Of a stretch of DNA of 64,000 bases, positions 34,242 to 43,276 are shown piece by piece. The notes beneath the pieces were generated by a model. That model had not been told where the DNA came from, did not search any database, and was given only the letters and a program-made list of their open reading frames with translations. Source of the stretch: Clostridiaceae bacterium. Lineage in GTDB: Bacteria > Bacillota > Clostridia > Lachnospirales > Lachnospiraceae. Made by a program: the position numbers and the translations under genes. The stretch lies in NCBI GenBank assembly GCA_910575435.1, contig CAJTGI010000003.1, positions 1 through 64,000 on the forward strand, written 5' to 3'. Position 1 is the first letter of the stretch; every line of letters begins with the position of its first letter.

Positions 34242-35093
34242 ATGGGTGGCATTCGTTTTCCGCATTTGGGGCTGTCGATTCCCTCCATGGGAAAAAGCAT
34301 TGACATACTGGGATTTTCCATAGCCTACTACGGTATTGTCATAGCCTGCGGCATGGTAGCGGGCTATTTCATGGCGAGAAAGCAGGCGTTGCGCCTGGGA
34401 GACGATGGGGAAGTGGTGCTGGACCTGGCGATGTGGGATATTATTTTTGCCATTCTGGGTGCCAGAATCTATTATGTGCTTTTCAGTTGGGATTACTATA
34501 GTGCCCATCCGGCGGAGATCATCAATATCCGGGGAGGGGGCATGGCGATCTATGGCGGTGTGATTGCCGGAGCGATTACCACCTATGTTTTTGCCAAGGT
34601 AAAGAAGTTATCCTTTCTTCATCTGGCAGATGTTGCCTGTGGCGGCCTTCTGGTAGGGCAGATATTTGGCAGATGGGGCAATTTTTTTAATCGCGAGGCA
34701 TTTGGCGGCTATACGGATAGCCTTTTGGCCATGCAGATTCCCAAAGCGGACGTGCGGTCGGGGGATTTGACGAGAGATCTGATTCGGCATGTGGTGACAG
34801 TGGACGGAGTGGAGTATATCCAGGCGCATCCCACATTTCTCTACGAATCCCTTTGGAATGTAGGGGTTCTGCTGGTCATCCTTCTCTATACGAGGCATCG
34901 GAAATATGAGGGGCAGTTGTTTCTGATGTATCTCTTTGGCTATGGATTGGGCCGGGTTTGGATAGAGGGACTGCGCACAGACCAGTTGACATGGCTTGGA
35001 ACGGGCATCCCGGTTTCCCAGGTATTGTCAGGTGTCTTAGTATTGTTATCTGGCGGAGTATTGATTTATCAGCATAGAAAGAATAGGATTTAG
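34242..35093 (+). CDS. lgt: Prolipoprotein diacylglyceryl transferase
   Basis: A 283-residue integral membrane protein with about seven TM helices. It contains the Lgt signature GRWGNFFNREAFGG near residue 146, the YGIVIACGMVAGY start, and HPTFLYESLWN and GLRTDQLTW late motifs. Lgt attaches diacylglycerol to the lipobox Cys of prolipoproteins such as the nuclease lipoprotein earlier in this window. AAAGGTGG precedes ATG 34242. It lies 88 bp after ychF in the same direction. Confidence 0.96.
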   Translation: MGGIRFPHLGLSIPSMGKSIDILGFSIAYYGIVIACGMVAGYFMARKQALRLGDDGEVVLDLAMWDIIFAILGARIYYVLFSWDYYSAHPAEIINIRGGGMAIYGGVIAGAITTYVFAKVKKLSFLHLADVACGGLLVGQIFGRWGNFFNREAFGGYTDSLLAMQIPKADVRSGDLTRDLIRHVVTVDGVEYIQAHPTFLYESLWNVGVLLVILLYTRHRKYEGQLFLMYLFGYGLGRVWIEGLRTDQLTWLGTGIPVSQVLSGVLVLLSGGVLIYQHRKNRI

Positions 35094-35212
35094 ACAAGGG
35101 ATGATGCTATAATAAGATTTTGTTAAAAGGATAGCATCTGTTGGGCGAAGGAAAGTCGTTTATTACGAATCAATCCCTTTATACTGCTGCCTCCGAACAA
35201 GTAGCTGTCACC

Positions 35213-36430
35213 TTACGCCATTTTCACAACAAGCGTTATATAAAAGCATTTATCACGAATATCAGCATATACCTCTCCATTCATGAGCCCCATCAGCCTT
35301 TTGCATATGAAAAGTCCAAGGCCGTTGCCCTGCGCCTTGTCAGCATTATTTCCACGATGAAAGCTCTCGAATATCTGCGGCAGTTCTTTCGCTTCAAGAG
35401 TACAGCCTGTATTTGATACCGTGATAAGTTCACAGCCGTCCATTTTATCAAAACCAATCTCAATTCGTCTGCCGTCACCGTATTTGATCGCATTTTCAAT
35501 CAGATTTTGCAGGCACTCTGCAAGACGGTCAGGGTCGCAGGAAAGAATACAGTCATCATATTTCTGAATCGCAAGCTCCGTTCCCGACATGGCAAGCTGG
35601 AGACCATATCTCGCATCTATCCTTGTGATGATAGCGCTTAAGAAAGCCTCCCCCTGTGTGACCTCAAAGTTCATAAAGTCCTCGCTTGCCGCCTTTGTGA
35701 TCTCGCTGACAAAATGCTCTATCTCATCTGCACGGGTATTGATGCTCTCAGCGGCAGCACGTCGTTTTCCCTCATCCTTGTATAATCCCTTGGCAAGTGC
35801 CCTTGCACCAAGTTTGATCGCCGACAAAGGCGTTTTGATGTCGTGGGAAAGGGAGAGCAGCAAGAGTTTTTTGTCCCTCTGCATCGTGATTTCTTTTTTG
35901 CGGCTGTCCTCGATACTCTCACGCAAGAGATTCACGCCCCATGTGAATTTTCCGAAGTAACGGCTTTTTTCCTCTGGTATCGGAACAGCAAGATTGCCCC
36001 TTGCAAGTTCCTGCGGAACATTGTTCAGCCTGCCGAATGGCACGATGATATGCCCCCGGATATAATGCAAAAGCCCAATCATCAGCAGAAACAGCGCACC
36101 CAATACACAGTTTACTGCCGCAATGCCGTGCTGTCCGTTTCCTATAGTATACTCCGCACGATAAAGCGTTTCGCCTGCTTCTATGATCAGATAATGCTCA
36201 TCAGAGGTGTACAGTTCACCGTCATCAGTCTTGAACACGCCCAAAATGTGGGGATATTTTTCAAGGTCAAACTCTCCTGTTTCCGCTATCTCATCTGCAA
36301 GCCGCTTGGCTTCAATACGATAAATGCCTTCGTTGCTGTTTTTTGCTCCCACAAGAAATAGATTCAATACCGCCGTCAGCAAAAGAAATGCCGTTATCAC
36401 TGCAATACACAGTCTTCTGAAAGCCTTCAT
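35213..36430 (-). CDS. Membrane sensor histidine kinase
   Basis: A 405-residue protein. TM1 is at about 7-28 (AVITAFLLLTAVLNLFLVGA), followed by an extracytoplasmic domain of about 80 residues, TM2 (AVNCVLGALFLLMIGLLHYI), a HAMP-like linker, HisKA with SLSHDIKTPLSAIK (His near residue 194), and HATPase motifs N (NLIENAIKYG), G1 (ITVSNTG) and G2 (GNGLGLFICKRL). Its start overlaps the stop of the upstream winged-helix gene by 4 bp. It is an apparently complete kinase, but its only partner here lacks a receiver domain. Confidence 0.93.
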   Translation of the reverse strand: MKAFRRLCIAVITAFLLLTAVLNLFLVGAKNSNEGIYRIEAKRLADEIAETGEFDLEKYPHILGVFKTDDGELYTSDEHYLIIEAGETLYRAEYTIGNGQHGIAAVNCVLGALFLLMIGLLHYIRGHIIVPFGRLNNVPQELARGNLAVPIPEEKSRYFGKFTWGVNLLRESIEDSRKKEITMQRDKKLLLLSLSHDIKTPLSAIKLGARALAKGLYKDEGKRRAAAESINTRADEIEHFVSEITKAASEDFMNFEVTQGEAFLSAIITRIDARYGLQLAMSGTELAIQKYDDCILSCDPDRLAECLQNLIENAIKYGDGRRIEIGFDKMDGCELITVSNTGCTLEAKELPQIFESFHRGNNADKAQGNGLGLFICKRLMGLMNGEVYADIRDKCFYITLVVKMA

Positions 36431-36732
36431 ACAAACTTATACCCCACACCCCAGACAGTAAGCAGACGCTTTGCATTTTTAGGCTCATCACCGAGTTTCT
36501 GGCGAAGGCGGTTGATATGCACATGGAGCGTTTGCATTTCCGACTCGGTGTCACTGCCCCAGACAGTGCCAAACAGGTACTCTTTTTTCAGTGTTTTTCC
36601 CTGATTCCCGATTAAAAGTGCCAACAGGTCAAATTCTTTTGCAGGCAATTCTACGGACTTACCGTCAATATCCTCCAGAACATAGCGCATACCTCTTTTC
36701 TTGCGATTTATTTTCCCTAACTTCTGAATCAT
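36427..36732 (-). CDS. OmpR-type winged-helix DNA-binding protein lacking a receiver domain
   Basis: A 101-residue protein that is only the effector domain of an OmpR/PhoB regulator: VELPAKEFDLLALLIGNQGK, then TLHVHINRLRQKLGDEPKNA and LLTVWGVGYKFV. Normal regulators have about 120 more residues with the phospho-acceptor Asp. Here an in-frame stop lies eight codons upstream, and no receiver sequence is visible before mraZ. It is probably a 5'-truncated regulator. It overlaps the kinase gene by 4 bp. Confidence 0.85.
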   Translation of the reverse strand: MIQKLGKINRKKRGMRYVLEDIDGKSVELPAKEFDLLALLIGNQGKTLKKEYLFGTVWGSDTESEMQTLHVHINRLRQKLGDEPKNAKRLLTVWGVGYKFV

Positions 36733-36856
36733 ATCATAGAAATTCTTAACAAGTCTTTAATTGTCGAAGTTTGTTTTTTCGTTGCCGTTTGCATATAAAA
36801 GAACTCGAACATATATTCTGCAAGGCTTTTGTGGCATTTTTTTTCTCAAAAACTTC

Positions 36857-36885
36857 TTGCCAAATTCCCAAAAAAAGGGTAGAAT
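36857..36885 (+). promoter_or_regulatory. Promoter of the mraZ-led division cluster
   Basis: TTGCCA (36857-36862), a 17-bp spacer, and TAGAAT (36880-36885). It is placed immediately before the MraZ boxes, so bound MraZ would cover the start site. Confidence 0.75.
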
Positions 36886-36893
36886 AAGTTAAT

Positions 36894-36920
36894 AAGTGGG
36901 AGAAAGTGGGTGGAAGTGGC
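36894..36920 (+). promoter_or_regulatory. MraZ operator: three AAGTGG boxes at 10-bp spacing
   Basis: AAGTGGG at 36894, AAGTGGG at 36904 and AAGTGGC at 36914 repeat with an exact 10-bp period; a further AAGTGGG is at 36935. MraZ proteins bind such GTGG repeats, and here the array overlaps the start of its own transcript, so autoregulation is expected. Confidence 0.8.
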
Positions 36921-36957
36921 GGATTAGACCTAAAAAGTGGGGAAGGTGGTGATAAGG

Positions 36958-37386
36958 ATGTTCATGGGACAGTACGAGCACTCGATTGACACCAAGGGCA
37001 GAATTATCATACCGGTAAAGTACCGAGAGGATCTGGGGGATGTTTTTGTGGTCACCCGGGGACTGGACGGTTGCCTTTTTCTATATCCGCCGGAGGAGTG
37101 GCAGAACTTTGTAGAGAAGCTTAAAGAACTGCCTTCCAATCAGAACACGAGAAAGATACAGAGGCAATTTCTATCGAAGGCAATGGAGGTGGCCTTGGAC
37201 AAGCAGGGGCGCATCTTAATTCCGGCGCTGTTGCGGGAAGTGGCTGCCTTGGAGAAGGAAGTGGTCTTTGTAGGCATGATGAACCGCATAGAAGTGTGGG
37301 ATAAGGGACGTCTGGAGGCACAGGAAATGGAAGAGGATGAGGAAGCGTTAGAGGCAAATCTGGATGATTTGGACATTTCCCTGTAG
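36958..37386 (+). CDS. mraZ: Transcriptional regulator MraZ
   Basis: A 142-residue protein started at ATG 36958 (MFMGQYEHSIDTKGRIIIPV). It contains two SpoVT/AbrB-type halves, each with the DTKGRIIIPVKYR / DKQGRILIPALLR signature. MraZ represses or tunes the division and cell-wall cluster through the GTGG array upstream. The tail is acidic (MEEDEEALEANLDDLDISL). It is the first gene of the cluster; a strongly structured gap separates it from rsmH. Confidence 0.96.
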   Translation: MFMGQYEHSIDTKGRIIIPVKYREDLGDVFVVTRGLDGCLFLYPPEEWQNFVEKLKELPSNQNTRKIQRQFLSKAMEVALDKQGRILIPALLREVAALEKEVVFVGMMNRIEVWDKGRLEAQEMEEDEEALEANLDDLDISL

Positions 37387-37520
37387 CAAAGGTGCGAAGT
37401 TTTCCATAGCGCATGACAAAACCATGCGCAAGGAAAGACTACAGTCGCACCTCTGAAGAACGCAGGAGCAGCGTTCTTCAGGTTTTATGGATTGTTTGCG
37501 GCAGCAGCAAAGGAGCGTCT
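37387..37520 (+). ncRNA. Nested hairpins between mraZ and rsmH
   Basis: GGTGCGA (37391-37397) pairs with TCGCACC (37445-37451); inside it TTTTCC faces GGAAAG, and GCGCATG (37409-37415) pairs with CATGCGC (37423-37429). A second perfect 11-bp stem, CTGAAGAACGC/GCGTTCTTCAG (37453-37463 and 37471-37481), is followed by GTTTTATGG. This looks like a cis-regulatory or attenuating RNA controlling rsmH and downstream genes. The mraW RNA motif occupies the same place in actinobacteria, but I cannot say the two are related. Confidence 0.6.
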
Positions 37521-38477
37521 ATGGAATTTTATCACAAATCAGTACTTCTCGAGGAGGTCATCCAGGGCTTGGCAGTGAGGCCGGATGGAATTTACGTGGA
37601 TGGCACCCTGGGGGGCGCAGGGCATGGAAGCGTGGTCTGTTCCCTGCTGGGAGAGAAGGGGAGATTTGTTGGGATTGACCAGGATGCGGATGCCATTGCC
37701 GCCAGCGAGGAGAGGCTGGCAAAGTACGGGGACAAGGTTACGATTGTCCGTAGCAATTATTCAGACATGGTCAATGTGCTGAGGGAACTAGAGATTCAGA
37801 AGGTTGATGGAATTACGTTAGATTTGGGCGTCTCATCGTTTCAGCTGGATACTCCTGAGCGGGGATTTTCCTACCGTTTGGATGCCCCCTTGGACATGCG
37901 CATGGACAAGCGTCAGGACTTGTCAGCGTATGAGGTGGTGAATCAGTATTCTGAGCGGGAACTTTTTCGCATCATTCGGGAGTACGGAGAGGATAGGTTT
38001 GCAAAAAATATTGCGAAAAATATTGTCAGAGAGAGAGAACAGGAACCGATTGCCTCTACCAGCAAACTGTCAGAAATTATCAGTTATTCGATTCCCATGA
38101 AAATAAGAAAGCAGGGCGGGCACCCTGCCAAGAGAACCTTTCAGGCGCTCCGCATCGAGGTAAACCATGAGTTGGACGTGCTGGAGAGAAATCTGCAAGA
38201 TATGATAGAACTGCTGGGGCCCGGGGGGAGATTGTGCGTGATTACATTTCATTCCCTGGAGGACCGCATTGTGAAGAATGTCTTTCGCAAGGCGGAGAAC
38301 CCATGCACTTGTCCGCCGGATTTTCCGGTGTGCGCATGTGGGAAAAAGTCCTGGGGCAAGCAGATTCCCCGGAAGCCGATTCTTCCCGCAGAGGAGGAGA
38401 TGGAGCGAAATCCCCGGGCGAAGAGTGCGAAACTGCGAATTTTTGTGCGGCGCGGGGATGATGAAGTGATTCCGTAG
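37521..38477 (+). CDS. rsmH: 16S rRNA (cytosine-1402-N4)-methyltransferase
   Basis: A 318-residue protein started at ATG 37521 after AAAGGAGCG. Motifs: [13 protein letters not shown], the SAM loop [53 protein letters not shown] and [15 protein letters not shown]. The Cys-rich [14 protein letters not shown] insert is normal for clostridial RsmH. It methylates N4 of C1402 in 16S rRNA together with RsmI and is the usual second gene of this cluster. Confidence 0.97.
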   Translation: MEFYHKSVLLEEVIQGLAVRPDGIYVDGTLGGAGHGSVVCSLLGEKGRFVGIDQDADAIAASEERLAKYGDKVTIVRSNYSDMVNVLRELEIQKVDGITLDLGVSSFQLDTPERGFSYRLDAPLDMRMDKRQDLSAYEVVNQYSERELFRIIREYGEDRFAKNIAKNIVREREQEPIASTSKLSEIISYSIPMKIRKQGGHPAKRTFQALRIEVNHELDVLERNLQDMIELLGPGGRLCVITFHSLEDRIVKNVFRKAENPCTCPPDFPVCACGKKSWGKQIPRKPILPAEEEMERNPRAKSAKLRIFVRRGDDEVIP

Positions 38478-38563
38478 CCAGTGGCAAAAGACATTGTAAG
38501 AAGATCGTTGTTGTATATGGAAATGAGAAATATATTGAATGAAATGTGAAGGGAGATGATGGT

Positions 38564-39136
38564 ATGGCAATTGACTGGGAAAATTATGGCCGTGACCGAT
38601 ATGGCGGCGGCAGGGCGCAGTCCTCTACCTACCAGGTGCATTCCCGTGGGCGGGGAAACCGATATGGAAATAGGGAAACTGCCTATCAGGAACATACATA
38701 TGTAGATGGGAATACCGTGAGGAAGGCTAGCGCGCTACCCAGGCGGAGAGAGCAGGGCAGGCCTCAGAGGGAGACGAAGCGCTATCCTGTGAGGCAGCCG
38801 GTAAAGATGCCTGGCATCAGCGGCAAGGGCTTTCTGTTTTTGACTGTCATGCTTTCTGCCGTGATTGTCATGGGTTTTTCTTATCTGTCTACCCAGAATG
38901 ATGTGCGACAGATGAAGAATCAAGTGGTTGCAATGCAGACGGACATTGCCCAGCAGAAGGAACTGTACGAAGAGGAATATCAGAATATAGAGAATTCTGT
39001 GGATGTTGCAAAGATCTATGAGCATGCCACCAAGAAATTAAAAATGGTGCATGCACAAAACAATCAGGTGTATACGTATAGTAACAAGAAAAGCGATCTG
39101 GTGAAGCAGTATGCGGATATTCCTGGGGCAGATTAG
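38564..39136 (+). CDS. ftsL: FtsL-type division protein
   Basis: A 190-residue protein started at ATG 38564 after GGGAGATG. It has a long basic cytosolic N-terminus (about 80 residues, Arg/Gly-rich), one TM segment (FLFLTVMLSAVIVMGFSYLS) and an extracellular coiled coil (NDVRQMKNQVVAMQTDIAQQ and following). Low sequence conservation is typical; the call rests on topology and position between rsmH and the PBPs. It should act with DivIB and DivIC in activating septal synthesis. Confidence 0.82.
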   Translation: MAIDWENYGRDRYGGGRAQSSTYQVHSRGRGNRYGNRETAYQEHTYVDGNTVRKASALPRRREQGRPQRETKRYPVRQPVKMPGISGKGFLFLTVMLSAVIVMGFSYLSTQNDVRQMKNQVVAMQTDIAQQKELYEEEYQNIENSVDVAKIYEHATKKLKMVHAQNNQVYTYSNKKSDLVKQYADIPGAD

Positions 39137-39310
39137 GATGCCGGAGTTGATTGGCGTGATGGTACATTTTGCGGATAAATCTTCAATGGGAGGGCTGTGG
39201 TATATTTTGTCATGCGGCGGAATATATTGACAGCTCTTCCTATTGTGTGGCGCAGGCCATGAGTGATCGTTGTCTCGAAGTAGCGGCGAGTGGGAAATGA
39301 GGGATGTCAG
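39137..39310 (+). other. Gap with imperfect long stem before the first PBP gene
   Basis: About 170 bp. GGAGGGCTGT..TATATT (from about 39189) faces AATATA..ACAGCTCTTCC (to about 39240), making a bulged stem of about 18 bp. No T tract follows. Part of a set of strong inverted repeats in this cluster's gaps. Confidence 0.4.
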
Positions 39311-41242
39311 GTGAGAAGAAAAGCGGTGGACACGAGGAAGTATAATAAGATAGGCACCAGAAAGACCTTTGGGCGCATTTTGATTGTATTTGTCCTGATG
39401 GCCGGGCTTGCGTTGTTTCTGCTGGGACGCATTGTCTATTTGAACAAGACCAAGGGGGCCACCTATGAGAAGAAAGTTCTGGCACAGCAGAGTTACAGTA
39501 GCAAGGAGATTAATTACTGCAGAGGGGATATTACAGACAGAAATGGAAATAAGCTGGCAACCAGCAAGAAAGTATATGACCTGGTTCTGGACCCCCTCCT
39601 GATTAGGACGGACAAGGATTTTGTGGAAGCCACGGCCGGCGCATTGGAGAAGACCTTTGGCATCACCCGGGCTAAATTTGACAAGATACTGGAGAAACAG
39701 GCGGATTCCCATTATTATGTGATGGAGAAATACAAGGGAGTGTCCAGAAGCCGGGTAAAGGACTTCAAGGCATTGCAGGAAAAGGATAAGGATATCAAGG
39801 GCGTGACCTTTGACGAGCGATATGAGAGGTATTATCCCTATGCTACGGCTGCCAGCAAGATTGTGGGATTCTGCTCTTCGGACAACCGGGGCGTCTGGGG
39901 GATTGAAAACCAGTATGACAGCACCCTTGCCGGCGTCAATGGCAGACGGTATGGATACTATGATTCCAGCCTGAATCTGGTGGAGACGGTGAAGGAGCCT
40001 GTCAACGGAAATCGGGTGGTATCGACTATTGACGTGAATGTGCAAGGGATTCTGGAGCGGCATATGAATGAGTTTCAAGAGCGAATCGGCTCTAAGAATA
40101 TGGGATGCATTATCATGAATCCCCAGAATGGAGAAATCTATGCCATGTCCTCTTATCCGGAGTACGATCTCAATAATCCCAGGGATCTGACAGTGTCCTA
40201 TAGCAAGTCAGAGGTCCAGGGAATGGATGACGAAGAGCGTTCCGAGGCATTGAATCAGCTTTGGAGAAATTATTGCATCAGCGATGCTTTTGAGCCTGGC
40301 TCTACCTTTAAGCCTATGACGGTGGCGGCGTGCCTGGATGAGGGGGTGACCAACCCTAATAAGGTTTATTATTGCAATGGATACCAGATGGTGAACGGGC
40401 TGAAAATCAAATGCATCGGACATACCAGGGGCGGCCATGGCAGCGAGACGATTTGCCAGGCGCTAATGGATTCCTGCAATGATGTCCTAATGCAGCTGGG
40501 AGCAGATTTGGGCAGAACGAGATTTATAGATTATGTCCGTGATTTTGGCTTCGGAAGAAAGACGGGGATTGATTTGCCGGGAGAGGCGGCGGGGGGAGTC
40601 TTTACGAAAGATACCATGCACAATACGGAACTTGCCACTTCCAGTTTCGGCCAGGGACAGACGGTGACCATGATTCAGTTGGCGGCAGCCTTTTCTTCTG
40701 TCATTAACGGGGGGAATTATTACGAGCCCCATGTGGTGAAAGAGGTGAGAAGCAGTTCCGGCGCGGTGGTTTCTTCCAAGGAGAATGCTTTGGTGCGCCG
40801 GGTGGTTACGGAGGGGACCAGCAAGAAGATTCGCAATTATCTGCTAAAGACGGTGGAGGAGGGGACGGCAGACCCAGCCAAGGTGTCTGGCTATGAGATT
40901 GGCGGCAAGACCGGGACGGCGGAGAAGCATCCCACCGGACGGGGGAATTACCTGGTGTCTTTTACGGGGTTTACCCCGGCGGAGAAGCCAGAGGTGCTGG
41001 TGTACGTGGTAATAGACGAGCCCCATGTGGCGGATCAGGCCCACAGTACGCCGGCTACGGAATTTTCCAGCAAGATGATGAAGGAGGTGTTGCCCCTTTT
41101 AGGGCTGTATCAGTCTGAAGATGTGAAGAAAAAGCATAAGACGAAGGCTACGGACATTAAGATTCCCAGCATCCAGGAGGTGCCAGAGGGAGGGTATGCC
41201 AATGGGGATTACCAGGTGGCAAAGGAGCCCTTGGCAGATTGA
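39311..41242 (+). CDS. Class B penicillin-binding protein (first of two)
   Basis: About 643 residues from GTG 39311 (GAGGGATG upstream; an in-frame GTG at 39290 is the alternative). It has a basic N-terminus, one TM segment (ILIVFVLMAGLALFLLGRIV), a pedestal domain starting CRGDITDRNGNKLATSKKVY, and a transpeptidase domain with STFK (Ser about 331), SCN (about 388) and KTG (about 533). No PASTA domain is seen. This is the FtsI/PBP2B-SpoVD class, which crosslinks septal or spore peptidoglycan with FtsW-type partners. The tail is Lys-rich and unstructured. Confidence 0.93.
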   Translation: MRRKAVDTRKYNKIGTRKTFGRILIVFVLMAGLALFLLGRIVYLNKTKGATYEKKVLAQQSYSSKEINYCRGDITDRNGNKLATSKKVYDLVLDPLLIRTDKDFVEATAGALEKTFGITRAKFDKILEKQADSHYYVMEKYKGVSRSRVKDFKALQEKDKDIKGVTFDERYERYYPYATAASKIVGFCSSDNRGVWGIENQYDSTLAGVNGRRYGYYDSSLNLVETVKEPVNGNRVVSTIDVNVQGILERHMNEFQERIGSKNMGCIIMNPQNGEIYAMSSYPEYDLNNPRDLTVSYSKSEVQGMDDEERSEALNQLWRNYCISDAFEPGSTFKPMTVAACLDEGVTNPNKVYYCNGYQMVNGLKIKCIGHTRGGHGSETICQALMDSCNDVLMQLGADLGRTRFIDYVRDFGFGRKTGIDLPGEAAGGVFTKDTMHNTELATSSFGQGQTVTMIQLAAAFSSVINGGNYYEPHVVKEVRSSSGAVVSSKENALVRRVVTEGTSKKIRNYLLKTVEEGTADPAKVSGYEIGGKTGTAEKHPTGRGNYLVSFTGFTPAEKPEVLVYVVIDEPHVADQAHSTPATEFSSKMMKEVLPLLGLYQSEDVKKKHKTKATDIKIPSIQEVPEGGYANGDYQVAKEPLAD

Positions 41243-41415
41243 CATGGGCTGATTCATGGAGTTCTGGGGAAAAAGCGGGTTTGGGGTGAGAGGTGCTGGC
41301 CTGAGAGTTTTAGGCATAAAGGGCATAAGTTTTCCATACATATTCTTAAAGAGCGAGATTTGGGCTCGGGCAGAACAGGTTCGGTGAAATTTGCGGGCTA
41401 GAATGGGGGATTTGT

Positions 41416-43140
41416 ATGAAGAGGGACAGCATGCGTCATTGCAAGACGGCCCAGCGCCAGAGAATACTCTTTGCCTTTGTGGTCATGTGCCTGATGGCGG
41501 TGGCGCTCACGGGCAGGCTTACTTATCTCATGCTTGCCAAGGCAGACTACTATGGGGAGAAGGCAAAGGAGGTGCAGCAGAGGGAGCGAAATATCAAGGC
41601 AGAGCGGGGGAAGATTCTGGATAGGAATGGGGAGGTGATTGCCGGGAATAAGCCGGTTTCCACCATCTCGGTCATTCACAATCAGTTGAAGGACCCGGAA
41701 AAAGTCATCGCGGTCCTCTCGGAACTCCTTGATATCGAAGAGAAGAAGGTAAGGGCCAGAGTGGAAAAAAAGTCTTCCCGGGAAAAAATCAAGTCCAATG
41801 TGGAGAAAGAGATTTCTGACAAAATCCGGGAGATGGATCTGGCGGGGGTAGTGGTGGATGAGGATTACAAGAGATATTATCCATATGGGGAACTGGCTTC
41901 CAAGGTGATTGGCTTTGCCGGGGGAGACAACCAGGGAATCCTAGGGCTGGAGGTCAGTTATGACAAATATCTGGCCGGCCAGGACGGAAAGATTCTCACT
42001 ACCACCAATGCCCGGGGAATCGAGATTGACGGAAAGAGTGAGGAGAGGATTGAGCCTGTGGCGGGGGCCAATCTGTATTGCAGTCTGGATGTGAATCTGC
42101 AGAAGTACGCCCAGCAGGCGGCGAAGAAGGTGATGAAGGCAAAGCAGGCCAAGAGCGTGCGGATTATCATGATGAATCCTCAGGACGGGGAGATTTACGC
42201 TATGGTAAACGTGCCGGAATTTAACTTGAATGAGCCTTATGAGCTGAAGACAAAAAAGAAGGTCAGCAGCAAAAAAAAGCAGGAGCTGCTGAACCAGATG
42301 TGGAGGAACCACTGCATCAGCGATACCTATGAGCCGGGTTCCACGTTTAAGGTCATCACGGCCACTGCCGCCCTGGAGGCGGGAGTGGTAAAAAATGAGG
42401 ACCGGTTTCATTGTCCGGGATTTAAGGTGGTAGAGGACAGGAGAATTCGCTGCCATAAGACCACTGGCCACGGGGCAGAAAACTTCGTGCAGGGAGTGCA
42501 GAATTCCTGCAATCCCGTGTTTATCGAGGTGGGAGGCAGACTGGGGGTGGATGGCATGTACCGTTATCTGAATCAGTTCGGCGTGCTGAAAAAGACTGGG
42601 GTGGATGTCCCTGGGGAGGCAGTGACCATCATGCACCAGAAAAAGAATGTGGGAGCGGTGGAACTAGCCACCATGTCTTTCGGCCAGTCCTTCCAGCTGA
42701 CGCCGCTGCGTCTGCTCGCTACGGTCAGCGGCGTAATCAATGGGGGAAGACAGATTACGCCTCATTTTGGGGTGAAGCTGGAGAGTGCCGACGAGACTGC
42801 GGTGAAGATGCTCTCTTATGAGGAGAAGGAGGGGATGGTGTCCCGGGATACTTCGGAGAATATGAAAGTGATTCTGGAAAGCGTGGTTTCGGAAGGTTCC
42901 GGTTCCAAGGCGGCGGTGGAGGGCTACCAGGTGGGGGCCAAGACGGGGACGTCAGAGAAACTTCCCAGGAGCAGCAAGAAATATATCGCCTCCACCTTGG
43001 GATTTGCGCCGGCGAAGAACCCCAAAGTGCTGGCCATCGTGCTAATCGATGAACCCCAGGGGATTTACTATGGGGGACAGATAGCGGCTCCCGTAATTTC
43101 GGAACTGCTGGAAAATGCTCTGCCCTATCTTGTAAAATAA
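41416..43140 (+). CDS. Class B penicillin-binding protein (second of two)
   Basis: A 574-residue protein. TM segment ILFAFVVMCLMAVALTGRLT, pedestal with AERGKILDRNGEVIAGNKPV, and transpeptidase motifs STFK (Ser about 309), SCN (about 364) and KTG (about 509). No PASTA domains, so it cannot be firmly split into FtsI or SpoVD. The two adjacent class B PBPs share the same layout and the segment LNQ(L/M)WRN(Y/H)CISD before STFK, so they are paralogues. One probably serves vegetative division and the other sporulation (inference). GGGGGA lies upstream. Confidence 0.93.
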   Translation: MKRDSMRHCKTAQRQRILFAFVVMCLMAVALTGRLTYLMLAKADYYGEKAKEVQQRERNIKAERGKILDRNGEVIAGNKPVSTISVIHNQLKDPEKVIAVLSELLDIEEKKVRARVEKKSSREKIKSNVEKEISDKIREMDLAGVVVDEDYKRYYPYGELASKVIGFAGGDNQGILGLEVSYDKYLAGQDGKILTTTNARGIEIDGKSEERIEPVAGANLYCSLDVNLQKYAQQAAKKVMKAKQAKSVRIIMMNPQDGEIYAMVNVPEFNLNEPYELKTKKKVSSKKKQELLNQMWRNHCISDTYEPGSTFKVITATAALEAGVVKNEDRFHCPGFKVVEDRRIRCHKTTGHGAENFVQGVQNSCNPVFIEVGGRLGVDGMYRYLNQFGVLKKTGVDVPGEAVTIMHQKKNVGAVELATMSFGQSFQLTPLRLLATVSGVINGGRQITPHFGVKLESADETAVKMLSYEEKEGMVSRDTSENMKVILESVVSEGSGSKAAVEGYQVGAKTGTSEKLPRSSKKYIASTLGFAPAKNPKVLAIVLIDEPQGIYYGGQIAAPVISELLENALPYLVK

Positions 43141-43181
43141 AAGGGCTTGCTATACAATATGATTAAAACAGCGAGCAGAGC

Positions 43182-43218
43182 CATAGCAAATATCATGCGT
43201 GCATGAATATTTGCTATG
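43182..43218. repeat. Near-perfect 17-bp palindrome between PBP and murD
   Basis: CATAGCAAATAT+CATGC (43182-43198) faces GCATG+ATATTTGCTATG (43201-43218) with a 2-nt loop and one bulged base. There is no T tract on either side, so it is not a simple terminator; it may be a processing or regulatory hairpin. Confidence 0.7.
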
Positions 43219-43276
43219 ATTGCGCGAGACATCGTTATGAAAAATGGAAAGGATACAGAGGAAGGATGGAGTAGCC

